This document shows positions 35,140-42,245 of a stretch of 64,000 bases of DNA, one piece after another. The notes under the pieces are model-generated. The model did no database searches and was not told the DNA's origin. It worked only from the letters and a program-made list of their open reading frames with translations. The stretch is from contig JAMPXC010000003.1 in NCBI GenBank assembly GCA_023701385.1, forward strand, positions 62,001-126,000. Reading direction: 5' to 3'. Numbering within the stretch: position 1 is the first letter of the stretch; the number at the start of each line of letters is the position of its first letter. The position numbers and the translations under genes are program-made. This DNA is from Pseudobdellovibrio sp. (GTDB lineage: Bacteria > Bdellovibrionota > Bdellovibrionia > Bdellovibrionales > Bdellovibrionaceae).

Positions 35140-36102
35140 TTAAACCTGAGGTTTGATTGAGAAATCGTGATAAGTTTCTACGTTTCTGATTGTACCGGTT
35201 TGTGAACGCATCACCACAGAGTGAGTGCGTGCTTTACGGCCTGGGTAAACTTTCACACCTTTTAGGAGTGGGCCATCAGTTACACCCGTCGCACAGAACA
35301 TCACATTGCCTGAGGCCAGTTCATTTAACGTATATTTTTTATTTAAATCTTTAACACCCATACGAAGTGCGCGTTCTTTTTCTTCTTCGTTTCTGAATTT
35401 TAGACGGCCTTGAAAGTCGCCACCTAAACAGCGCATCGCTGCAGCTGAGATAACACCTTCAGGTGCTCCACCGATACCAAATAACACGTCAATTCCTGAA
35501 TCTGGCCAAGCGGCCGCAACAGCGGCTGACACGTCACCATCGCCGATTAAGTGAATACGTGCGCCAGCTTTTCTAACTTCAGCAATTAAAGCTTCATGAC
35601 GAGGGCGTTGCAAAATAACCGCTGTGATTTCGTTCACTGGTTTTTTTAAAGCTTCAGAAATACGGTTTAAATTTTCAGTCGCTGATTTATCAATATCAAT
35701 ACAGCCTTTAGCTGCCGGACCAACTGCGATTTTATCCATGTAAGTGTCTGGTGCATGTAAAAAACCACCGCGTTCAGCCATCGCCATTACAGAGATTGAA
35801 CCTACTCCACCTGTAGCACAGATTGTTGTTCCTTCTAAAGGATCAAGTGCAATATCAATTGCTGGAGCGTCGTCAGTCTTGTTACCTACTTTTTCACCGA
35901 TATATAACATCGGAGCTTCATCACGCTCGCCTTCACCGATAACTACAGTTCCATCCATACGAACAGAATCGAACGCCTTTCTCATAGCATCAACAGCGGC
36001 TTGGTCAGCGGCTTTTTCTTGGCCCGAGCCAATCCATTTTGCTGAGGCAATGGCTGCTGCTTCGGTAATACGTACAAATTCTAAAGCCAGGTTTCTGTCC
36101 AT
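35140..36102 (-). CDS. glpX: Class II fructose-1,6-bisphosphatase GlpX
   Basis: GlpX removes the 1-phosphate from fructose 1,6-bisphosphate in gluconeogenesis. The metal site is formed by GEGERDEAPMLYIGE (about 57-71) and DPLEGTT (about 87-93), as in E. coli GlpX. GIGGAPEGVISAAAMRCLGG (about 209-228) is also characteristic. It is 320 residues, close to the usual 330. Its start overlaps the thioesterase stop by 22 bases, and the zinc-ribbon gene follows. The presence of gluconeogenesis suits growth on amino acids or fatty acids rather than sugars, which is inference. Confidence 0.96.
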   Translation of the reverse strand: MDRNLALEFVRITEAAAIASAKWIGSGQEKAADQAAVDAMRKAFDSVRMDGTVVIGEGERDEAPMLYIGEKVGNKTDDAPAIDIALDPLEGTTICATGGVGSISVMAMAERGGFLHAPDTYMDKIAVGPAAKGCIDIDKSATENLNRISEALKKPVNEITAVILQRPRHEALIAEVRKAGARIHLIGDGDVSAAVAAAWPDSGIDVLFGIGGAPEGVISAAAMRCLGGDFQGRLKFRNEEEKERALRMGVKDLNKKYTLNELASGNVMFCATGVTDGPLLKGVKVYPGRKARTHSVVMRSQTGTIRNVETYHDFSIKPQV

Positions 36103-36509
36103 GGGGTATCCTTTTTGACTGCGTCGATATATTTAGGCGCCAGACGCTTTGGTTTTAACTTTTCATTTACACTACAGTGGGTTGTTTCAGCAATGGCACA
36201 AATGTTTGTGTCATTTAAAACTTTGTATTGAAATCGCAAAATGATGCCATCAATTTGAGCCTGCATTTCGACACGCATATTGTCGGAATACTTAATCGGG
36301 GCCTTATGTTTCACGCGCGTTTCAACCACTGTTAAATCAAAGATGTTTTGATGCTCAAAATCGAAATCGCTCGGTACGTGGGCAACAAACTTTCTGCACC
36401 ATTCAACCCGCGCTTCTTCCAAAATGCGTAAGTAATTAGAATGGTGAACAATACCCATTAAATCCGTCTCATAAACGTGAATAATTCGCGAAAAAGTGAA
36501 CATCGACAT
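36081..36509 (-). CDS. Hotdog-fold acyl-CoA thioesterase (YbgC/4HBT type)
   Basis: This 142-residue enzyme hydrolyses acyl-CoA thioesters. The 4HBT signature is visible at the N-terminus: VYETDLMGIVHHSNYLRILEEARVEW, with the catalytic Asp in the ETDLMG stretch. I place the start at the ATG at 36509. An upstream in-frame start at 36587 would add 26 residues that lie inside the divergent pgsA gene and do not resemble the family, so I exclude it. The alternative ATG at 36503 would be two residues shorter. The gene overlaps the glpX start by 22 bases. YbgC proteins often associate with the Tol-Pal system, but no tol gene is nearby. Confidence 0.88.
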   Translation of the reverse strand: MSMFTFSRIIHVYETDLMGIVHHSNYLRILEEARVEWCRKFVAHVPSDFDFEHQNIFDLTVVETRVKHKAPIKYSDNMRVEMQAQIDGIILRFQYKVLNDTNICAIAETTHCSVNEKLKPKRLAPKYIDAVKKDTPWTETWL

Positions 36510-36512
36510 ATC

Positions 36513-36542
36513 TTGACATAAGGGGCCCTGCTCACTCAAGAT
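36513..36542 (+). promoter_or_regulatory. Possible pgsA promoter
   Basis: A perfect -35 hexamer TTGACA (36513-36518) is followed after 18 bases by a poor -10 candidate (CAAGAT, 36537-36542). Transcription would then begin about at the pgsA start codon (36550), which lacks a ribosome binding site, as expected for a leaderless message. The -10 match is weak. Confidence 0.3.
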
Positions 36543-36549
36543 CAAAGCG

Positions 36550-37101
36550 ATGAAGAAACTTCCTCTGATTCTTACGGTGGCCCGCATCTTTGCTACGATT
36601 CCTGTGGCTGTTCTATTGCTCTATAGCGATAGTTACCCCGAATTTTATTTTGATTGGATTGCGGTAGTTCTTTTTTACGCAGCCTCTATTACTGATTACT
36701 ACGATGGTTACTTCGCCCGCAAATACAATGCAGTCACTAATCTTGGAAAATTCTTAGATCCTGTCGCTGATAAAATTTTAGTCATGGCAATCTTAGTGAT
36801 CTTACTGAAGCAGGGCTTAGTTGATCCGTGGATGGTGATTTTATTCTTAACGCGTGACACTTTAGTGGGCGGAATTAGAGCTGCCGCTTCAGCCGATGGC
36901 TTAGTTATTCCTGCTCAAACTACAGGCAAATGGAAGGCCGCTTTACAAATGATAGCCGTTCCTTTCATGATGGTGAACGAAATACATCCCTATTTCCCTA
37001 ACCAAATAATCGGATATGGACTTCTTTGGTTCAGTGTTTTATTAAGCCTCATCAGCGGTTGGGATTATTTTAAACTCTACTTAGACGAGAAAAAGTCTTA
37101 A
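36550..37101 (+). CDS. pgsA: CDP-diacylglycerol-glycerol-3-phosphate 3-phosphatidyltransferase
   Basis: PgsA makes phosphatidylglycerol phosphate, the committed step to phosphatidylglycerol, in the inner membrane. The CDP-alcohol phosphotransferase motif is complete in TDYYDGYFARKYNAVTNLG (about 51-69) plus KFLDPVADK, with all three acidic positions. The protein is 183 residues with about four or five membrane helices, as usual. The start MKKLPLILTVARIFA matches the family N-terminus. No Shine-Dalgarno is visible before the ATG. It is divergent from the thioesterase gene, with only 40 bases between the two starts. Confidence 0.93.
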   Translation: MKKLPLILTVARIFATIPVAVLLLYSDSYPEFYFDWIAVVLFYAASITDYYDGYFARKYNAVTNLGKFLDPVADKILVMAILVILLKQGLVDPWMVILFLTRDTLVGGIRAAASADGLVIPAQTTGKWKAALQMIAVPFMMVNEIHPYFPNQIIGYGLLWFSVLLSLISGWDYFKLYLDEKKS

Positions 37102-37112
37102 AAGGGAATGTC

Positions 37113-37259
37113 ATGCTTCACTATATGCAAATGAGAAATTGGTTTATCGTGTTTATGGCGTTAACTTTGACGTACATGATCCACCAACGCATGAACCAAA
37201 ACAGAAGCTCAGCATCTACTTTACGCGCTCAAGCTATTGTTACTTCTATTTTTCGCTAG
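37113..37259 (+). CDS. 48-residue single-helix membrane peptide
   Basis: A short open frame starts at ATG 37113 and ends at TAG 37257-37259. It is preceded by AAAGGGA with a 6-base spacing, a plausible ribosome binding site, and starts 11 bases after the pgsA stop. The product is Met-rich, with one hydrophobic stretch of about 14 residues (WFIVFMALTLTYMI) then a basic, Ser/Asn-rich tail. It is a likely small membrane protein cotranscribed with pgsA. No family is recognised; chance occurrence cannot be ruled out. Confidence 0.45.
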   Translation: MLHYMQMRNWFIVFMALTLTYMIHQRMNQNRSSASTLRAQAIVTSIFR

Positions 37260-37271
37260 TTTCTAAGAATT

Positions 37272-37299
37272 AAACGAAGCGCAAACAACTTCGTTTTCG
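37272..37299 (+). terminator. Possible weak terminator after pgsA
   Basis: An 8-bp stem (AAACGAAG at 37272-37279 against CTTCGTTT at 37289-37296) with a 9-base loop lies 12 bases after the small membrane peptide. The T-run after it is short, so it may be a weak terminator or simply a stable 3' end hairpin. Confidence 0.45.
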
Positions 37300-37340
37300 A
37301 TAAGATCAAATTCTCTACAAAAAATCTACCCTCAAACGAC

Positions 37341-37369
37341 CATCTGGAATTGCAAAGCAATTCCAGATG
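37341..37369. repeat. Perfect 13-bp inverted repeat
   Basis: CATCTGGAATTGC (37341-37353) and GCAATTCCAGATG (37357-37369) are exact inverted copies separated by AAA. No T-run follows in either direction, so this is not an ordinary terminator. It may be an operator, a repeat element or an mRNA stabiliser. It lies in the intergenic stretch between the pgsA unit and the convergent membrane protein at 37443. Confidence 0.7.
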
Positions 37370-37442
37370 CACCAAGCCGCCCAAGAATTTATTTATATTC
37401 CAAGACTATTTCGGCGCGGTAGCTATGTTGAGATCTTTAGAC

Positions 37443-37904
37443 TTATAACAAAAAGAAGAACTTTAACCAGCTAAAAAAACCCTCATCTTGAGGTACGTCA
37501 GCGCAGTTAGTAAAATTTTGTAATAAACGGGCATTTTTATCCGTCATACCTTTAGACAACTGCCATGGTGGGTAAGGAAAAAACGCAGCCACTACACAGT
37601 TGCCGGCTTGAACAGCACCCCATTTACGGTCTTCACTTGAAGCCATGTGGATTTCGTTAGTGCGAAGATCTTTAATCGCAACAGAAAAAGAAAAAACCTG
37701 AGGGTTAAATGGCTGATTATTAGTAATCACGGCTTGCGGTGACACGTGCTCAATTTTTTGCACTTCACCGACTACTTTTGATTTAAAAACAAAAGAGAAA
37801 TTCCAAATAAACACCCAGAATAAGAAGAAGAAAATAACAAAACCAATAACCGCTTTTTTTGCTGTCGATAATATTTTTAACCACATTCTTATTTTGTACC
37901 ACAT
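37443..37904 (-). CDS. Single-pass membrane protein, unknown function
   Basis: This 153-residue protein has one N-terminal membrane helix rich in Phe (about 19-40, AVIGFVIFFFLFWVFIWNF) and then an exported domain of about 110 residues. Two cysteines lie in the exported part, in AGNCVVAAF and FTNCADV. The form recalls inner-membrane proteins with a beta-rich periplasmic domain (DUF1523-like), but this is only an impression. The exact start is unclear: ATG at 37904 or ATG at 37886, neither with a ribosome binding site. It is divergent from the MFS gene at 37970. Confidence 0.6.
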   Translation of the reverse strand: MWYKIRMWLKILSTAKKAVIGFVIFFFLFWVFIWNFSFVFKSKVVGEVQKIEHVSPQAVITNNQPFNPQVFSFSVAIKDLRTNEIHMASSEDRKWGAVQAGNCVVAAFFPYPPWQLSKGMTDKNARLLQNFTNCADVPQDEGFFSWLKFFFLL

Positions 37905-37969
37905 AACGCAGGACGTTCACAAAAGAAAACCTTCAAGTGTGTATCCCTAAAAGATAGAATTTACAGATT

Positions 37970-39235
37970 GTGTTTACGTCGTTAGAGAAAAAAATATTAA
38001 CTGTCTTAGCTTTTGTTCAATTCAATCACATCGTGGATTTCATGATTATCATGCCGATGGGAACTCAATTGATGCGTTTATTTAATATCGAAGCGCAACA
38101 GTTCAGCCTTTTAGTTTCAAGTTATACATTTTTTGCCGGCCTTTCTGGTTTTCTAGCTTCGTTTTATATGGATCGTTTTGACCGCAAAAGAAGTTTACTA
38201 CTTTTATTTACCGGATTTACCTTAGCGACAATTTTTTGCGGATTAGCACGCGACTACCACAGTCTGCTGATCGCGCGCGCGCTGACTGGATTTTTTGGCG
38301 GCGTGATGAATTCAATTATTCTTTCGATCACGTCAGACCTCATTGATTACAAACGCCGTGGCATGGCCATGGGATTTTTAGCGACAGCTTTTTCTGCCGC
38401 TTCGATTATGGGTGTTCCGTTTTCAATTTTCTTATCACAATCTTTAGTGTGGTATGCCCCATTTATTTTCTTAGCTCTTTTATGCTTAGTTATTTTAGTG
38501 GGTATTCACAAATACGTTCCAAGCATTAACCAGCACTTAAATGAACAACCGATGCAGTATGTGCCTCGCACGACTTTCTGGCAACCCGTTGTTTCTGTTC
38601 TGCAATCACCCGTTCAACGTGTGTCTTTGATTTTTATGTTTTTCGTGATGTTTTCGCATTTTAGCATCATTCCGTTTATTGCCACTTCTCAGGTTGTAAA
38701 TGCTGGCTTAAGCGAGCAGCAATTAACATGGATCTATTTGATCGGCGGCATCTGTTCTTTCTTTAGTGCACCGATTGTGGGTCGTATGTCGGACAGTTAC
38801 GGTAAAGCTAAGGTTTATTTTTACTCGATTATGTTTTCGATTGTGCCCATTATTCTTATCACCCATCAAGGTCGTGATGGTCTTTGGTTGATCTTATTGT
38901 ATGCGGGATTATTTTTTATCTCGGCAGGTTCTCGCATGATTCCAGCGCAAGCTTTAGTGTCTGCGGCGGTTTCATCACAGCAGCGCGGAACATTTATGAG
39001 CTTACTGAGCTGCCTTCAATCCTTAGCGATGGCCGCTGGAGCTTATATCGCGGGATTAATTGTAACAATTGATCCAAAAGATGGACGTTTATTAAATTAC
39101 CCAACAGTTGGTTATATGGCCATTGGTGTTGGATTATTCACATTAGTGATTTTACAAAAATTAAAATATTTAGATCAGCCGACAGCTACCGATCATGAAG
39201 CGATGGTAGAGGCTGAAGTTCAGGGACAAATTTAA
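37970..39235 (+). CDS. Major facilitator superfamily transporter
   Basis: This 421-residue inner-membrane transporter has about twelve hydrophobic helices in two groups of six. The signature loop between helices 2 and 3 is FYMDRFDRKRSLLLL (about 64-78), close to the family D-R-x-G-R-R pattern. ARALTGFFGGVMNSII (about 102-117) is the motif C-like region of drug/proton antiporters, and RRGMAMGFLATAFSAASIMG is similar to AraJ or YdhP-like exporters. The start is GTG at 37970. The substrate is unknown. The rny gene follows after 2 bases, so they are probably cotranscribed. Confidence 0.9.
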   Translation: MFTSLEKKILTVLAFVQFNHIVDFMIIMPMGTQLMRLFNIEAQQFSLLVSSYTFFAGLSGFLASFYMDRFDRKRSLLLLFTGFTLATIFCGLARDYHSLLIARALTGFFGGVMNSIILSITSDLIDYKRRGMAMGFLATAFSAASIMGVPFSIFLSQSLVWYAPFIFLALLCLVILVGIHKYVPSINQHLNEQPMQYVPRTTFWQPVVSVLQSPVQRVSLIFMFFVMFSHFSIIPFIATSQVVNAGLSEQQLTWIYLIGGICSFFSAPIVGRMSDSYGKAKVYFYSIMFSIVPIILITHQGRDGLWLILLYAGLFFISAGSRMIPAQALVSAAVSSQQRGTFMSLLSCLQSLAMAAGAYIAGLIVTIDPKDGRLLNYPTVGYMAIGVGLFTLVILQKLKYLDQPTATDHEAMVEAEVQGQI

Positions 39236-39237
39236 GT

Positions 39238-40902
39238 ATGAGTTTAGATGTCGTTTTAAATTTTATTATCGGGTTAGTATTTGGTGGCGGAGTTATCTTT
39301 GCTATTTCTCGCGCTGTTCAACGTATGGTTCTTAAAGAAGCCAAAGAAGAAGCGGCTGATATCGTTAAAGAAGCTCAAGATCAGTTCCAGCTTGAAGAAG
39401 ACGAACGCAACGAAGTGATTCAAGAGATTGAATTAACAGCGTGGGGAAAAGTCGAAGAGGCGCATTTATTAATGGAAGGCCGTTGTTCTGATTTAGAACA
39501 ACAAATCGCTGACCGTAAAAAAACGCACGAAGAAACTGACAAAGGTAATCGCGCCGGTTTATTTAAACTTGAAACTGATCTTCGTGATCTTTCAATGCGT
39601 TTAACAGACCAACAAAAATCATTTCAGATTTTCGTTGATAAATTAAACCAGCTTAAACAGAACTACCAAACTCAATTACAAAATAAAACTCAGCTTAAAG
39701 AAACTGATGTAATTCGCGATATCACAACTCAGCTCATCACTGAAGCAAATCAAGATTTCGAAAATTACATTAATTTTGCCGAAGAAGAACATAAGGAATT
39801 CGGCGAATCCAAAGCTAAGCGCATTTTAGGTTTATGTATCGACCGGTTCACAAAAGAAATGAGCACGGAAAGAAATATCGCTTCAAGTTACTTTCCTGAT
39901 GAAAGAGTACGTGGTCTTTTCTGCCAAAACTTAAAAGACAATATTGCAGCCGTTGAAGAAGTTACGGGCTGTGATATCTTTATCGATGAAAAACCAGATC
40001 CAGAAAGAATGTTAAATATTCAAGTGATCGGTTACGATCCGGTACGCCGCGAATTAACTCGCCGTCTGTTTGAAAAAATGTTTAAAGACATTGAAAAACA
40101 CAATAAGCCAACAACGCCTGAACACATCCGTAAGACCGGCGAAAATTTAAAAAATGAATTGTTAAAACAAATCAAAAAAGATGGAGATCTTCAAGCTAAA
40201 GAACTTGGCATGCAGAACCTTCACCCCGAAGTTCGCCAAGTTATGGGTTCACTTCGTTACCGTTATTCGTACACGCAAAACCAATACTTTCACTGTGCCG
40301 AAGTGGGTTGGTTTGCTTCGCTTCTTGCTGCTGAAATTAAAGCGGATATTAAAAAATCAAAACGTGCAGGCTTACTTCACGATTTAGGTAAAGCTTTAGA
40401 TCACCAATTTGATGGTTCACACGCCGTTATCGGTGCGGATTTTATCGAAGCTCGCGGCGAAGACCCTGAAGTAGTTCACGCGGTTCGCGCCCATCACTAT
40501 GACGTACAACCAGAAGCTGATATGGATTTCTTAGTGATCGCAGCCGATGCGATTTCTGGTGGACGCCCAGGTGCCCGCCGTTCAACGATGGAAACCTACA
40601 CACAAAAAGTCACAGGCCTTCAAGAGATTTCTAAACGCTTCCAAGGCGTTACAGACGTGTTTGTATTAAACGGTGGACGTGAATGCCGTGTCTTAGTGAA
40701 TTCTCGCCAGGTGGATGATTTGGGCGCTTTACAGATCGCTGAGAAAATCGCAAAAACGATCGAAGAAGAGATGCAGTACCCAGGACAAATCAAAGTTGTT
40801 GTGGTTCGTGAAACGATCGCTTCCGAATCTCGCCAAGGTCATGGCCACCAAGGTGGGGGCAATCATGGCAAACACGAAAATCACAGAGAGCGTAACCGTT
40901 AA
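39238..40902 (+). CDS. rny: Ribonuclease Y homologue with degenerate KH loop
   Basis: RNase Y is a membrane-anchored endoribonuclease that starts mRNA decay. This 554-residue protein has the family order: N-terminal helix (about 1-24), charged coiled coil (about 25-190), KH-like region (about 205-300), HD domain (about 340-470) and the C-terminal domain ending PGQIKVVVVRETIA. The HD catalytic residues are intact: His near 350, His381-Asp382 in LLHDLGK, a His in GSHAVIG, HH in RAHHYD, and Asp in AADAIS. The KH loop where relatives have a G-x-x-G (GREG) instead reads FCQNLKDNI at about 228-236, so RNA-binding there may be changed. The C-terminal tail (about 530-554) is unusually rich in His and Gly. 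It starts 2 bases after the MFS gene. Confidence 0.92.
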   Translation: MSLDVVLNFIIGLVFGGGVIFAISRAVQRMVLKEAKEEAADIVKEAQDQFQLEEDERNEVIQEIELTAWGKVEEAHLLMEGRCSDLEQQIADRKKTHEETDKGNRAGLFKLETDLRDLSMRLTDQQKSFQIFVDKLNQLKQNYQTQLQNKTQLKETDVIRDITTQLITEANQDFENYINFAEEEHKEFGESKAKRILGLCIDRFTKEMSTERNIASSYFPDERVRGLFCQNLKDNIAAVEEVTGCDIFIDEKPDPERMLNIQVIGYDPVRRELTRRLFEKMFKDIEKHNKPTTPEHIRKTGENLKNELLKQIKKDGDLQAKELGMQNLHPEVRQVMGSLRYRYSYTQNQYFHCAEVGWFASLLAAEIKADIKKSKRAGLLHDLGKALDHQFDGSHAVIGADFIEARGEDPEVVHAVRAHHYDVQPEADMDFLVIAADAISGGRPGARRSTMETYTQKVTGLQEISKRFQGVTDVFVLNGGRECRVLVNSRQVDDLGALQIAEKIAKTIEEEMQYPGQIKVVVVRETIASESRQGHGHQGGGNHGKHENHRERNR

Positions 40903-40989
40903 TCTTTCTCAGGGAATTTAGCCCCGAAAACCTCTTATTATCCTAAGAACAAAATTTGCATCAGGTTCCCCGAATCTTGGGGGACTTGG

Positions 40990-41406
40990 GTGAAAAAACT
41001 TATTCTATTTTTATCGCTACTTTTAATGACTCAGCTGACGGCGGCAACGATCAGTCGCTACAACCTCTGTCGTGTGTGGTATTCTTTCGATATTTTTCAG
41101 ACTTACCTTAATTTATCGGTAGACCTTAAAGGGCCTACTTTAATTATGGATCAACACATTCCCTACGGGATTCGCCCTATGAGAAATGACATTACCCAGA
41201 TTTCTTGTGACCACGAGACCACAACCCTTCAAATTTCTGCAAAGAACGGCTTTAATCAGGATATTCGCTTTGGGTTCAAGTCCCAAGGAGAGTATCAAAC
41301 CCAGTCAGGCACCGTAACCTATCTAGATCCTAAGGGAAATCCCTCAAACTCTAAAGACTGGGAATGCTCTCTGGATGCGGTTAAGAAGCTGTGCCTGGAA
41401 TTATAG
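40990..41406 (+). CDS. Small secreted protein, unknown function
   Basis: This 138-residue protein starts at a GTG with a G-rich leader and has a clear signal peptide (KKLILFLSLLLMTQLTAA, cleavage near residue 19). The mature part has four cysteines that could make two disulfides, and about a third of it is beta-like (YSFDIFQTYLNLSVDL, DIRFGFKSQGEYQT). It is not a recognised family. It follows rny after about 88 bases and precedes the DUF4956 operon by 147 bases; the direction is the same, but the spacing does not show whether they share a transcript. Confidence 0.62.
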   Translation: MKKLILFLSLLLMTQLTAATISRYNLCRVWYSFDIFQTYLNLSVDLKGPTLIMDQHIPYGIRPMRNDITQISCDHETTTLQISAKNGFNQDIRFGFKSQGEYQTQSGTVTYLDPKGNPSNSKDWECSLDAVKKLCLEL

Positions 41407-41454
41407 ACTTAAGAGAGGACCGTCCAATTTTTGTACGTTCCATGAAATGAATTC

Positions 41455-41533
41455 TCTATAAGCATATTTTCATTTATAGAACCCCTTAAATTTGAGAAAA
41501 CCTAAACCTACGAAAAAAATAACGAAAACCTAA
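41455..41533 (+). promoter_or_regulatory. Repeat-bearing leader of the DUF4956/VTC operon
   Basis: The 147-base gap before 41554 contains a perfect 7-bp inverted repeat (TCTATAA at 41455-41461, TTATAGA at 41474-41480) and two direct copies of GAAAACCTAA (41496-41505 and 41524-41533), starts 28 bases apart. These could be binding sites for a regulator of the downstream operon. No clear sigma-70 hexamer pair is visible. Confidence 0.35.
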
Positions 41534-41553
41534 CGTATTTTTGAGGCTTATCC

Positions 41554-42237
41554 ATGTTTGATTTCGGCGTTTTAAACTCAACCACAACCCATCTCAGCGA
41601 ATTCTCGATTCTTTTTGCCTTCTGCTTATCATTCGTCATGGGCTGTATGATTGCCTTTACCTACATTAAAACTTTTCGTGGCCTTTCGTATTCACGTAAC
41701 TTTATTCACTCCTTAATCCTAAGCCCGATCGTCACAGCGATTGCCATGCAGGCCATTGGCGATAACGTTGCCCGCGGTATCGGTATGATGGGGGCGGTTT
41801 CATTACTGCGCTTTAGAACTAATATTAAAGACCCGCGCGATATGTTTTTTATCTTCGCTTCGCTGGCATTGGGTCTGGCAGCGGGTGCGCACTCATACAT
41901 TATCGCTGTCTTTGGAACCATCGCGTTTGCCGTTGTGGCTGTGATTCTTCACAAAACACCTTTTGCTAACGAGACTTATTTTGATGGTCTTTTAAGACTT
42001 AACTTGGATAAAAGCGGCGACGATGTGCGTGCTTTAGAAAAGCTTTTAAGCGATAGTTGTTCGAATTTTTACTTACTTAACGTGCGTGAAGTCGCTCAGG
42101 GTGACCGCGTAGACTACACTTACCAAATTAAATTTAAACCAGGAAAAACATCACACGAGCTTGTTGTTCAAGTTCAAAAACTTCCATCGGCTAAAGCTGT
42201 CAATGTGATGATGCAAGAAACCGTTGTGGATTTATAG
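41554..42237 (+). CDS. DUF4956-family inner-membrane protein
   Basis: This 227-residue protein has about four membrane helices in its first 135 residues (about 17-37, 52-68, 97-113 and 115-132) and a soluble C-terminal domain of about 95 residues. The family motif SLLRFRTNIKDPRD (about 83-96) sits between helices, as in other DUF4956 proteins, whose function is unknown. From memory, DUF4956 genes are often neighbours of VTC-domain genes in bacteria, and a VTC gene is present here at 45128. It heads a four-gene run with the adaptor, TolC-like and VTC genes; the adaptor starts 8 bases later. It is the best candidate for the inner-membrane core of the set. Confidence 0.9.
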   Translation: MFDFGVLNSTTTHLSEFSILFAFCLSFVMGCMIAFTYIKTFRGLSYSRNFIHSLILSPIVTAIAMQAIGDNVARGIGMMGAVSLLRFRTNIKDPRDMFFIFASLALGLAAGAHSYIIAVFGTIAFAVVAVILHKTPFANETYFDGLLRLNLDKSGDDVRALEKLLSDSCSNFYLLNVREVAQGDRVDYTYQIKFKPGKTSHELVVQVQKLPSAKAVNVMMQETVVDL

Positions 42238-42245
42238 GATGTAAT

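Noticed and set aside
35744-36118. A 124-codon plus-strand frame antisense to glpX
   Set aside because: It mirrors the coding sequence of glpX on the other strand, has no ribosome binding site and shows no protein family pattern. It is a shadow of a real gene.
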